From Planctomycetaceae bacterium (GTDB taxonomy: Bacteria; Planctomycetota; Planctomycetia; Pirellulales; PNKZ01), in contig JAEUIN010000220.1 of assembly GCA_016793115.1 (NCBI GenBank), positions 33,456-97,455 on the forward strand: 64,000 nt of DNA. The letters run 5' to 3'. Each line of letters begins with the position of its first letter. The stretch's first letter is position 1. Shown here piece by piece: positions 1 to 7,409 of the stretch. The position numbers were made by a program, and so were the translations under genes. Below the pieces are notes generated by a model. It did not search any database. It saw only the letters and a program-made list of their open reading frames with translations, and was not told where the DNA came from.

Positions 1-93
1 CAAGGATATGAAGTAGTCTCGCGCCTTGCGCGGCATTCATGTCCCGGCGAGATTATTCACAAAGTTCACACGCAGGTTTAGGGAGTTGATTTC

Positions 94-498
94 TTGAATA
101 CGCAAGCCACGTCGTCGTCCGCAGGCAGCAAGCGTCGGAAAGTTCGTCGCAACGTCACGCTCGCGATCGTCAACATCAAGGCGACCTTCAACAACACGGT
201 CGTTACGATTACCGACACGAAGGGTGACGTGCTGTGCTGGGCGAGCGCGGGCACCAGCGGATTCAAGGGAAGTCGTAAGAGCACGCCGTTCGCCGGACAG
301 TGCGCAGCGCAGCAAGCGGCCGAAAAGGCCGCGAAGTTCGGTGTCAAGGAAGTCGAAGTGCGCGTGAAAGGTCCAGGCTCGGGTCGCGAGAGTGCGATCA
401 CCGCATTGCAGTCGGTCGGCATGACCGTTAAGTCGATCGAAGACGTGACGCCGCTGCCGCACAACGGCTGCCGTCCGCCGAAGAAGCGACGCGTCTAA
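94..498 (+). CDS. rpsK: 30S ribosomal protein S11
   Basis: Small-subunit ribosomal protein S11, which lies on the 30S platform near the 3' end of 16S rRNA. The 134 residues carry typical S11 segments: NITLAIV-like text at the N-terminus ([17 protein letters not shown]), the central [13 protein letters not shown] block, [14 protein letters not shown], and the basic C-terminus [12 protein letters not shown]. Length is close to the usual 125-135. The start is a TTG at 94; no in-frame ATG precedes the conserved region, and the first dozen residues (Ser-rich) are a variable tail. It is followed by rpoA, as in the alpha operon of most bacteria, but the usual rpsD is absent between them. Identification is secure; the exact start is slightly uncertain. 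Confidence 0.97.
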   Translation: MNTQATSSSAGSKRRKVRRNVTLAIVNIKATFNNTVVTITDTKGDVLCWASAGTSGFKGSRKSTPFAGQCAAQQAAEKAAKFGVKEVEVRVKGPGSGRESAITALQSVGMTVKSIEDVTPLPHNGCRPPKKRRV

Positions 499-518
499 AG
501 TCGGCGTTAGTCGAAGGG

Positions 519-655
519 GCGTCTGCAGTGGTTCACTGCAGCGTCCGATCGTCGCGAGCCGGAGGGAGTCGCCGCCGACGAGTTGGATGGAGATTGAGAG
601 ATTACCGTTCGGCAGCCCGGCCGAAGCTCGCTGCGAGTCATGCGAGGCTTCGGCC
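519..655 (+). promoter_or_regulatory. Two hairpins in the rpsK-rpoA gap
   Basis: The 213-nt gap between rpsK and rpoA contains two inverted repeats. The first is a perfect 8-bp stem (523-530 with 534-541) around a 3-nt loop. The second pairs 619-627 (ggccgaagc) with 647-655 and can be extended inward by about four pairs with one bulge. Neither is followed by a T-run, so an intrinsic terminator is unlikely. They could be leader structures affecting rpoA translation, but this is inference. Confidence 0.3.
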
Positions 656-711
656 AAGTTTGTTCGGCTCCGTTTATAGCAACACGCTGATTACGTCGGG
701 GGAAAACACAG

Positions 712-1701
712 ATGCGTATTCGTTGGCGCGGCTTTGAATTGCCGAGCACGGTCACGTGCGAAAAGGAAAGCTTGACGTCGACCTACGGCAAGTTCGTGGC
801 CGAACCGTTCGAGCGTGGTTTCGGCGTCACCGTCGGCAACGCGCTGCGTCGAGTCTTGTTGTCGAGCCTTGAAGGCAGCTCGATCACGCAAGTGAAGATT
901 CAAGGCGCGCAGCACGAATTCACGACTATCCCCGGCGTTGTGGAAGACGTGACCGACGTCATCCTCAACATTAAGTCGATCGTGGTGAAGAATCACGGCG
1001 AAGGCCAAAAGGTCATTCGCATCGAAAAGAGCACCAAGGGGCCGGTCACCGCGGCCGACGTGCAAACCGACGGCACGGTGGAAATCATCAACAAGGGCTT
1101 GCACATCTGTACCCTCACGGCCGACAACCCGTTCGTCGTCGAAATGGTCGTCGAAAACGGTCGTGGCTACATTCCGGCCTCGGAGCACAGCCCGAGCGTG
1201 GAAATCGGCATCATTCCCGTCGACGCAGTTTACAGCCCGGTCGTCCGCGTGCGGTATGAGATCGAAGAGACGCGCGTCGGCCAAAAGACGAACTACGATA
1301 AGCTTTCCCTGGAGATTTGGACCAACGGTTCGATCGGTCCGGAAATGGCTCTGGTCGAGGCCGCCAAGATCATGCGTAAGCACCTCAACCCGTTCGTTCA
1401 ATATAGCGAGCTCGGTTCACAGGTGTTCGCCGAGAATCGCGCGAGCGGCCCCTCGGGCGGCGATTCGGCCAACGACGCCAAGTTGAGCATGAGTCTCGCC
1501 GAGTTGAATCTTTCCGTCCGAGCAATGAACTGCTTGGAATCGGAAAACATTAACACGGTGCGCGACCTTGTTCAGAAGACTCCCGATCAGCTGCTGGAAG
1601 TCCGCAACTTCGGCGACACCACGCTGAAGGAAGTTACCGAAAAACTGTCTTCGCTCGGCTTGCGTCTCGGCATGCGAGTCCCCGTCGGCGGCGCGTTTTA
1701 G
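712..1701 (+). CDS. rpoA: DNA-directed RNA polymerase subunit alpha
   Basis: Alpha subunit of RNA polymerase; its dimer nucleates assembly of the core enzyme, and its C-terminal domain contacts UP elements and activators. The 329-residue length matches the family. The N-terminal domain shows the expected blocks ([20 protein letters not shown], then [10 protein letters not shown] around residues 35-60). After a Ser/Gly-rich linker near residues 240-255, the C-terminal domain begins at about 265 with [16 protein letters not shown] and ends [19 protein letters not shown] at 712. It lies 213 nt downstream of rpsK and 87 nt upstream of rplQ, all on the same strand, which fits one transcription unit. 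Confidence 0.98.
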   Translation: MRIRWRGFELPSTVTCEKESLTSTYGKFVAEPFERGFGVTVGNALRRVLLSSLEGSSITQVKIQGAQHEFTTIPGVVEDVTDVILNIKSIVVKNHGEGQKVIRIEKSTKGPVTAADVQTDGTVEIINKGLHICTLTADNPFVVEMVVENGRGYIPASEHSPSVEIGIIPVDAVYSPVVRVRYEIEETRVGQKTNYDKLSLEIWTNGSIGPEMALVEAAKIMRKHLNPFVQYSELGSQVFAENRASGPSGGDSANDAKLSMSLAELNLSVRAMNCLESENINTVRDLVQKTPDQLLEVRNFGDTTLKEVTEKLSSLGLRLGMRVPVGGAF

Positions 1702-1788
1702 TCATCCGCGTCGGCCGAACGAGCACAAGGTCGACACTGAGTTTGAATTCACTGAGTTTAGAAAACTGTTCGATACGGAATCGTCGTC

Positions 1789-2373
1789 ATGCGTCACCGT
1801 CGTAAAGGTCGAGTTCTTGGTCGTAGCCCCAGTCACCAGCGCGCTTTGCTGCGTAACTTGGCGAGTGCGTTGTTCCTGACGGAGCGCGATGCCGACGAGT
1901 ATCTCGAAGGCGCGCCCAAGGTTAAAGGCCGCATCGTCACCACGCTTGAAAAGGCCAAGGAAGTTCGCCCGGTCGTCGAGCGTTGCATCACTTTGGCTCG
2001 CCGAGCCATCGACCAGCGCAAGGGTGCGGAAGAGTTCGGCACCACGGCCGCGCGCAACTCTGAAGAATGGAAGTCGTGGAAGAAGAGCGATCGTTATAAG
2101 AAGTGGGTCAAGGCGGTCGCCCCGTCCGTTCAAATTCGCCGTCGCATCAACGTGATGCTCGGCGACAAGAAGGCCGTCGAAGTGCTGTTTAACGACGTCG
2201 CGAAGCGATTCGACGGTCGTCCGGGCGGCTATACTCGCATCATGCGTTTGGCCAAGCCGCGTCTTGGCGATTCGGGCACGCGGGCGATTCTTGAGTTTGT
2301 CGGCGTTCGTGACCGAGCGGCCCAAGCTTCTCCGGCCCCGGCGTTCGAAGGGGGGGAGGCTGAGAAGAAGTAG
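1789..2373 (+). CDS. rplQ: 50S ribosomal protein L17 with lineage insertions
   Basis: Large-subunit protein L17, which lies near the exit tunnel. It opens with the diagnostic MRHRRKGRVLGRSPSHQRAL and retains TTLEKAKEVRPVVERCITLA and RPGGYTRIMRLAKPRLGD. At 194 residues it is much longer than the usual 115-130. Compared from memory with E. coli L17, it has an extra segment of about 18 residues near 30-48 (TERDADEYLEGAP region) and a Lys/Trp-rich insertion of about 40 residues near 78-118 (EEWKSWKKSDRYKKW), plus a short Ala/Pro-rich tail. It is the last gene of the cluster and is followed by a strong terminator at 2417-2447. Confidence 0.96.
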   Translation: MRHRRKGRVLGRSPSHQRALLRNLASALFLTERDADEYLEGAPKVKGRIVTTLEKAKEVRPVVERCITLARRAIDQRKGAEEFGTTAARNSEEWKSWKKSDRYKKWVKAVAPSVQIRRRINVMLGDKKAVEVLFNDVAKRFDGRPGGYTRIMRLAKPRLGDSGTRAILEFVGVRDRAAQASPAPAFEGGEAEKK

Positions 2374-2416
2374 GATCGTGCGGCGAATTTTGCCGCAACA
2401 TGAAGAACTGCGAAGC

Positions 2417-2447
2417 AAGGCGGACGTTTACGACGTCCGCCTTTTTT
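2417..2447 (+). terminator. Intrinsic terminator after rplQ
   Basis: A perfect 11-bp stem (aaggcggacgt at 2417-2427 with acgtccgcctt at 2433-2443) closes a 5-nt loop and runs into six T residues (2442-2447). It sits 44 nt after the rplQ stop and before the next ATG at 2495, so it ends the ribosomal protein transcription unit. Confidence 0.9.
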
Positions 2448-2494
2448 CGTATCCTCGCCTCAGGGGTCGAATTCTTCGTCACCAGGAAGCACGG

Positions 2495-3205
2495 ATGCCG
2501 CGCCGCAACGCTTTGAAATCGCCCGTCGCTAAAACTGCTGGGCCGGCCCCGTCGACTCCGTCTCGGCCGGCAGGTCCCGTCGGGCTCGACGTCACGCTTT
2601 ACGTTCATCGCTTGTGCGATCATCTTTGCCGCACGCTCCCGGAACTCGGGCATGTCGATATGTCGCGCGTTGCGTTGCGGATTTGCCAAACGCGACGTCG
2701 CGGGCCTTACGGCGTTCAAGCGACGATGACGCCGCTCCGCTTTCGCGAGGGCGCGACGACCACGCTGCGACGCGGCAAGCTATGGGCGATTCATCCGCTG
2801 CCGCGCGATTCCACGGGCCGCGACTATCTCTACCTTTTCAGTTTGTACGTGCCACGGTTTCTCGATCTTTCGGCCGAAGAGAAACTCGCGGTGACGATTC
2901 ACGAGTTGTGGCACATTTCCGAGGCGTTCGACGGCGACCTGCGCCGCTACGAGGGACGCTATCATGCGCACGGTTCCAGTTGCGAGGAATATCATCGCGA
3001 TATGCGACGAATGGCCGCCGCCTGGCTGGCCACGCGGCCGGACTCCTCGCTTTACGAATTCTGGGATGGTGATTTCGCCGCAATGCATCGCCGCTACGGT
3101 CGCGTTTACGGGACGAAAATCCCAACGCCCCGTCTGTGGCGCCTCGACCGCCTTCGCCCCGCTTCGCTCGCGGATGCCGCTCGCCGCGCTATCGACGCCG
3201 ATTAG
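2495..3205 (+). CDS. Putative zinc metallopeptidase-like protein (HELWH)
   Basis: A 236-residue cytoplasmic protein with no signal peptide. The clearest motif is HELWH at residues 136-140, in the context TIHELWHISEAFDGDLRRYEG, which fits an HExxH zinc site with Glu as general base. It resembles the putative metallopeptidase domain found in phage and bacterial proteins of unknown substrate. A second His-rich stretch (YHAHGSSCEEYHRDM, about 156-170) could give a third zinc ligand. I chose ATG 2495, preceded by AGGAAG at the right distance; the open frame continues upstream into rplQ, but that part would be coded over the L17 gene and the terminator. It has no evident operon partner. Function and substrate are unknown. 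Confidence 0.7.
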   Translation: MPRRNALKSPVAKTAGPAPSTPSRPAGPVGLDVTLYVHRLCDHLCRTLPELGHVDMSRVALRICQTRRRGPYGVQATMTPLRFREGATTTLRRGKLWAIHPLPRDSTGRDYLYLFSLYVPRFLDLSAEEKLAVTIHELWHISEAFDGDLRRYEGRYHAHGSSCEEYHRDMRRMAAAWLATRPDSSLYEFWDGDFAAMHRRYGRVYGTKIPTPRLWRLDRLRPASLADAARRAIDAD

Positions 3206-3364
3206 ACTTCGTTAGCGCGACAAGCCGCCGTCGGTTGCAGTGCCGGCATCGCGAACTCCGGGCGTTTCGCATCGCGTTGACCTCGTCAGGCGGGCCCGAT
3301 ATCGTACGCCGCTCGAATCCGCATACGGTTTCGTTTTTCTCGGCACGACGGCACCGGTCATCCC

Positions 3365-4303
3365 GTGAAACTTCTCGCTGCACTATGCTTCCTGGCAGTC
3401 TGTATGACGTCGCCGGGGTGCGCGCCGATCCAACCGATGAAGCAATTGCCGCTAACGCTCCCTACTACGGCGAAAAACGGCGTCGTGCTTGACGTGCTTT
3501 TCGTCCGGTTTCCGGCCGACGACCCGCAGTTGAACAAGATCGTTTGGGAAGAGATCGACGAACTTCACTTTCCCGCCGAAGTGCGGCGGCGCCTGGAACG
3601 CAACGGACTTCGCGCCGGCGTCATCGCCGGGCCGCTGCCGCTCAGCTTGGAGAATCTGATCCAACTCCAAGACAAGCCGCAGGAACATGCGGACGAAGAA
3701 CCGAAAGAGATCGACGTTGAGAAGCAGCCGGCCGTAAAGCAACGCCAGTTGCGGCTGACGGCCGGTCGCCGTTCCAACATTCTCACGCTTGGCGAAACGG
3801 AACGAGTTCCCGAAATGTCGCTTTTGATGCTCGACGACGAAGGTCAGGTGAAAGGGCGGACATATCGACAGGTGCTCGGCATGTTCGCGGCACGCGCGTT
3901 TCCCGGAGGCGACGGCGGGGCACGCCTCGAACTCATTCCCGAATTGGAGCATGGAACGCCTCAAAAGCGTTTTGTTCCCGGCGACGGAATGTTTCACGTC
4001 GAGTTCGGCCCGCCGCATGAGGTGCTTAACGAACTCAAGTTGTCGGCGAATTTGGCGCCGGGCCAGTTTGTCGTCGTCGGGGCCGACGCCAATCGCAGCG
4101 GCAGCCTCGGCTATCGTTTCTTTACCGAGGAACGGGGGGCGGCGCCGCTGCGCAAGATGCTATTGATTCGCCTCGCACAGGCCGACTTCGACGACCGCTT
4201 TTCCAGCCAACCGTCCGACGAAGTCGCAGCTGAATTGAAGCCGATCGATCTTAAGGTGACGACGCATGAGAACGCTCCCGACCGGGATCGCGTAAAAAAA
4301 TGA
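3365..4303 (+). CDS. Predicted lipoprotein of unknown function
   Basis: A 312-residue secreted protein starting at GTG 3365. The N-terminus KLLAALCFLAVCMTSPGCAP has a hydrophobic core and ends in a lipobox-like SPGC, so it is probably a lipoprotein anchored at Cys19. The remainder is hydrophilic, with a segment rich in Glu/Lys (residues about 105-125) and no motif that I recognise. No transmembrane helix is seen after the signal. It lies 159 nt after the metallopeptidase gene and converges with fba across a shared hairpin. I do not recognise a family. Confidence 0.7.
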   Translation: MKLLAALCFLAVCMTSPGCAPIQPMKQLPLTLPTTAKNGVVLDVLFVRFPADDPQLNKIVWEEIDELHFPAEVRRRLERNGLRAGVIAGPLPLSLENLIQLQDKPQEHADEEPKEIDVEKQPAVKQRQLRLTAGRRSNILTLGETERVPEMSLLMLDDEGQVKGRTYRQVLGMFAARAFPGGDGGARLELIPELEHGTPQKRFVPGDGMFHVEFGPPHEVLNELKLSANLAPGQFVVVGADANRSGSLGYRFFTEERGAAPLRKMLLIRLAQADFDDRFSSQPSDEVAAELKPIDLKVTTHENAPDRDRVKK

Positions 4304-4330
4304 GCGGACGACCCGGCCCACGTTAATGCA

Positions 4331-4364
4331 AAGAAAAGGCCCGGGAGGCGACCTCCCGGGCCTT
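4331..4364 (-). terminator. Terminator of fba, possibly bidirectional
   Basis: A perfect 13-bp stem (4336-4348 with 4352-4364) closes a 3-nt loop. Read on the minus strand it is followed by ttttcttt, so it serves fba (stop at 4398-4400). It lies between two convergent genes and could also stop the lipoprotein transcript, though the plus-strand side lacks a T-run. Confidence 0.85.
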
Positions 4365-4397
4365 GAAGTTCTTGAAGTCGCGATCTCGAAACAAGAC

Positions 4398-5390
4398 CTA
4401 GACCTTGGCGCCCAGCGAAGCTCGTACGCCTTCAAGTTGCCCGGCCGAGCCGAGCATCTTGTTCTTGTGCGTAATGAAATCCGCGTAGGCCGCCATAAAA
4501 GGCTTGCCCGACGTGCGAGGATCAAAGTCCGAGGGCTTGTCGCGGAACGTCTCGCGGAGAATCGCACACCAGACTAAGCGGCCGTCGGTGTCGATATTCA
4601 CCTTCGTCACGCCGAGCTTCGCGGCCGGCAGGTAGTCGCCTTCCCGCACGCCGCTCGTATCGGGCATGTTGCCGCCGGCTTTGTTGATCCGGTCGACCCA
4701 TTCCTTCGGCACGCTGCTCGAGCCGTGCATGACCATCGGATAGTTCGGCAACAGCTTTTGAATTTCTTGGATACGATCAAAGTGCAATCCTTGGCTACCC
4801 TTGAATTTGTAAGCGCCGTGCGAGGTGCCGATCGCCACCGCTAGAGAATCGCAACCGCTACGCTCGACGAACTCGACCGCTTGATCGGGATCGGTCAAGC
4901 AGGCATGTTCGGCGTCGACCTGAATGTCTTCTTCTACGCCCCCGAGCATACCCAATTCGGCTTCGACCGAAATGCCCTTTTCGTGCGCACGATCGACGAC
5001 GCGGCGCGTGATCTCGATGTTCTTGTCGAACGACTCATGGGAGGCGTCAATCATGACCGAGGAATAGAATCCGCTGTCGATGCACTCGTAGCACACTTCC
5101 TCGGTGCCGTGATCGAGGTGGACCGCGAAGATCGCTTCGGGAAACACTTCTTCCGACGTGCGGATCATCGCTTCCAAGTAGCGCTTGTCGGTGTAAGCTC
5201 TGGCCCCCCGCGATAGCTGGATAATGAACGGCGCGGCGACGTCGTTTTTCACCGGCTCTTCGTTCTTATCTTTCTTGCCGAGGTTGCCGCGAAACAGCCC
5301 GATGGTCTGTTCGAGATTGTTGATGTTGTAGGCACCCACGGCGTATTTGCCGTAGGCATGTTCGAACAGCTCTTTCGTCGTAACGATCAT
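4398..5390 (-). CDS. fba: Fructose-bisphosphate aldolase, class II
   Basis: Zinc-dependent aldolase that splits or forms fructose 1,6-bisphosphate in glycolysis and gluconeogenesis. The 330-residue protein begins VTTKELFEHAYGKYAVGAYN, the usual class II N-terminus. The metal/catalytic segment HLDHG lies at 91-95. Further metal-binding His residues are in GTSHGAYK (His191) and VMHGSSSVP (His222), and the phosphate-binding VNIDTDGR lies near 264-271. I chose ATG 5390, preceded by GGAG; a longer open frame extends upstream, but its sequence is not aldolase-like. It stands alone and is divergent from kdsD. Confidence 0.96.
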   Translation of the reverse strand: MIVTTKELFEHAYGKYAVGAYNINNLEQTIGLFRGNLGKKDKNEEPVKNDVAAPFIIQLSRGARAYTDKRYLEAMIRTSEEVFPEAIFAVHLDHGTEEVCYECIDSGFYSSVMIDASHESFDKNIEITRRVVDRAHEKGISVEAELGMLGGVEEDIQVDAEHACLTDPDQAVEFVERSGCDSLAVAIGTSHGAYKFKGSQGLHFDRIQEIQKLLPNYPMVMHGSSSVPKEWVDRINKAGGNMPDTSGVREGDYLPAAKLGVTKVNIDTDGRLVWCAILRETFRDKPSDFDPRTSGKPFMAAYADFITHKNKMLGSAGQLEGVRASLGAKV

Positions 5391-5552
5391 GGGGCTCTCC
5401 GGTGGCCTCCTGGGCCGATGCTTGCACAAGGACGAAACCGTCCCGATTGACGTGAACGGCAAGTTTATCAAATAACCGGCCGGGTCCGCCAGTTGCCACA
5501 CAAATCCTTATGAAACTGCAACTTATGCAGATCTCCGCTGCGCGAAACCGCG

Positions 5553-5581
5553 TTGTCGCAAGCGGCTGAGTTCGCTAGAAT
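5553..5581 (+). promoter_or_regulatory. Sigma-70-like promoter for kdsD
   Basis: TTGTCG (5553-5558) and TAGAAT (5576-5581) are separated by exactly 17 nt and lie 61 nt upstream of the kdsD start. No other good -35/-10 pair is visible on the plus strand of this 252-nt divergent gap. Confidence 0.5.
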
Positions 5582-5642
5582 CCGCCGCCCCGAAAATCCG
5601 TCCCCGCCGTGAGAGCGGGCGTCGCTGCGCCGGAGTATCGCC

Positions 5643-6659
5643 GTGAGCACGGAAGCCGCTCGTCTAGAACCGCTCTCCCCGTTTGAGCAACTTAGCTATG
5701 CCCGGCAGATCGTCCGTCTCGAAGCACAGGCGCTCGAAAAACTTAGCAGTCGTCTGGGACTCGAGTTCTGCCGGGCCGTCGACCTCTTGGCCGCCTGCAC
5801 CGGCTCGGTGATCGTTAGCGGCATCGGCAAGGCGGGCATCATCGGCCTAAAGCTTTCGGCGACTCTAGCGTCGACCGGTACGCGAAGCCTGTTTCTTCAT
5901 CCGACGGACGCCGTTCACGGCGACCTCGGCCGCGTTCGAACCGACGACGTCGCCGTACTGCTTTCGCAAAGCGGCGAAACCGAAGAACTACTGCGATTAG
6001 TTCCTAGCTTTGCCGAACTTGAAGTTCCCGTCGTCGCCGTCACGTCTCGCTCGTCGAGCCGGCTAGGCTCCGCTGCGGCCGTCGTTCTTGAACTCGGGCC
6101 TCTTCAGGAGGCATGCGCTCTCGGGTTGGCGCCGAGTACCAGCACTACGGCGATGCTCGCCCTCGGCGATGCGCTCGCCTTGGTGACAAGCCGCGTGCGA
6201 GGGTTTGGACGTGCCGATTTTGCCAAAGTGCATCCCGGCGGCGCCCTTGGAAGGCAACTCGCAAAAGTTGAAGAACGAGTCCGCCCGCTTACGGAATGTC
6301 GCGTCGCTAGCGACTCGGTTCCCCTCCGTGAAGTCTTTGCACAAGCGACGTGTCCGGGCCGTCGGACCGGAGCGATTATGCTGGTCGACGCCGACGGCGC
6401 CCTCAGCGGGCTGTTCACCGATAGCGACTTGGCGCGCCTGTTTGAGGCCCGCCGTTATGAGGACTTCGATCGGCCGATGTCGGAATTGATGACGAAGCGC
6501 CCCACCACGGTCGTCGTCGGCACGATGCTGGCCGATGCGATCGCGATTCTCGCGGACCGCAAATTCAGCGAATTGCCGGTCGTCGATCGACAAGGCCGGC
6601 CGATCGGCATGCTCGACATCACCGACCTAGTCGGTATGATCCCCGATCCTCCGCGCTGA
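5643..6659 (+). CDS. kdsD: Arabinose-5-phosphate isomerase (SIS + CBS)
   Basis: Interconverts ribulose 5-phosphate and arabinose 5-phosphate, the first step towards Kdo. The 338-residue layout matches the KpsF/GutQ/KdsD family: an SIS sugar-isomerase domain (about 45-180) with SGIGKAGIIG, HPTDAVHGDLG and LLSQSGETEELL, the STSTTAMLALGDAL helix, HPGGALGRQL near 200, then a CBS pair from about 215 to the end (IMLVDADGALSGLFTDSDL and ELPVVDRQGRPIGMLDITDL). The start is GTG 5643. kdsC follows 98 nt downstream, so the two consecutive enzymes of the Kdo pathway are neighbours. Confidence 0.95.
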   Translation: MSTEAARLEPLSPFEQLSYARQIVRLEAQALEKLSSRLGLEFCRAVDLLAACTGSVIVSGIGKAGIIGLKLSATLASTGTRSLFLHPTDAVHGDLGRVRTDDVAVLLSQSGETEELLRLVPSFAELEVPVVAVTSRSSSRLGSAAAVVLELGPLQEACALGLAPSTSTTAMLALGDALALVTSRVRGFGRADFAKVHPGGALGRQLAKVEERVRPLTECRVASDSVPLREVFAQATCPGRRTGAIMLVDADGALSGLFTDSDLARLFEARRYEDFDRPMSELMTKRPTTVVVGTMLADAIAILADRKFSELPVVDRQGRPIGMLDITDLVGMIPDPPR

Positions 6660-6757
6660 CAGGAACTCGTAAACTGGATATCGACGGCAACGTTTGAATT
6701 CCACGAACGGCTGCCGGAGGCACGAAGCGTTCCCCAGAGAGGCCACTTGCAACCGCG

Positions 6758-7279
6758 ATGACGACCGCTCAACTTTGCCAGCCGATCGAACTGATTCTCG
6801 CCGACGTCGACGGCGTACTCACCGACGGCAGCATCATCTTCACAAACGAGGGGATCGAGATTAAGCGGTTCAATATTCGCGACGGTCTCGGCATCAAACT
6901 TTGGCAGCGTGCCGGCGGCAAGTTCGGCATCGTCACCGGACGGAATTCGCACATCGTCAACGTTCGAGCCGGCGAACTCGGAATCGACATCGTCCGCCAA
7001 GGGACCGAAAAGAAACTTCCCGCGGTGAAGGAGATTCTCGCGCAACTCGGTCTTCAACCGCATCAGGCGTGCTTTATCGGCGACGACCTCCCGGACTTGC
7101 CGGCCATGCGTTATGTCGGTCTCGGAGCGGCCGTGGCCGACGCCGCGGTCGACGTTCGGCAAGCCGCCGAATATGTGACGACGACGCACGGCGGGGCGGG
7201 CGCGGTACGCGAGGTCATCGAACTTGTACTGCGTAGTCAGCAACGTTGGGACGACGTGATCCACGCCTATCAAGGATAA
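6758..7279 (+). CDS. kdsC: 3-deoxy-D-manno-octulosonate 8-phosphate phosphatase
   Basis: HAD-superfamily phosphatase that releases Kdo from Kdo 8-phosphate. The 173-residue length is typical of the capless KdsC type. Motif I is ADVDGVLTDG (Asp16, Asp18), motif II lies in GIVTGRNS, and the Mg-binding CFIGDDLPDL comes later in the protein, followed by the family feature HGGAGAVREV near the C-terminus. It lies between kdsD and the large OstA-like gene, an arrangement that supports a role in lipopolysaccharide synthesis. Confidence 0.95.
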   Translation: MTTAQLCQPIELILADVDGVLTDGSIIFTNEGIEIKRFNIRDGLGIKLWQRAGGKFGIVTGRNSHIVNVRAGELGIDIVRQGTEKKLPAVKEILAQLGLQPHQACFIGDDLPDLPAMRYVGLGAAVADAAVDVRQAAEYVTTTHGGAGAVREVIELVLRSQQRWDDVIHAYQG

Positions 7280-7409
7280 GGTCGGGAAGTAATGAGCGAT
7301 GATTCTTGACCAGCGGCGATCGTTGAACGGGGCAAGCAAGCTCGACGTCCGACAGAGTGCCTTTAGAAGAATAAACAAGACGATAAATCCATAGATCCTC
7401 TTTTGACTC

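Noticed and set aside
1..16. Possible last codons of rpsM (K-D-M-K-stop)
   Set aside because: Only five codons are visible; S13 normally precedes S11 here but the fragment is too short to identify.
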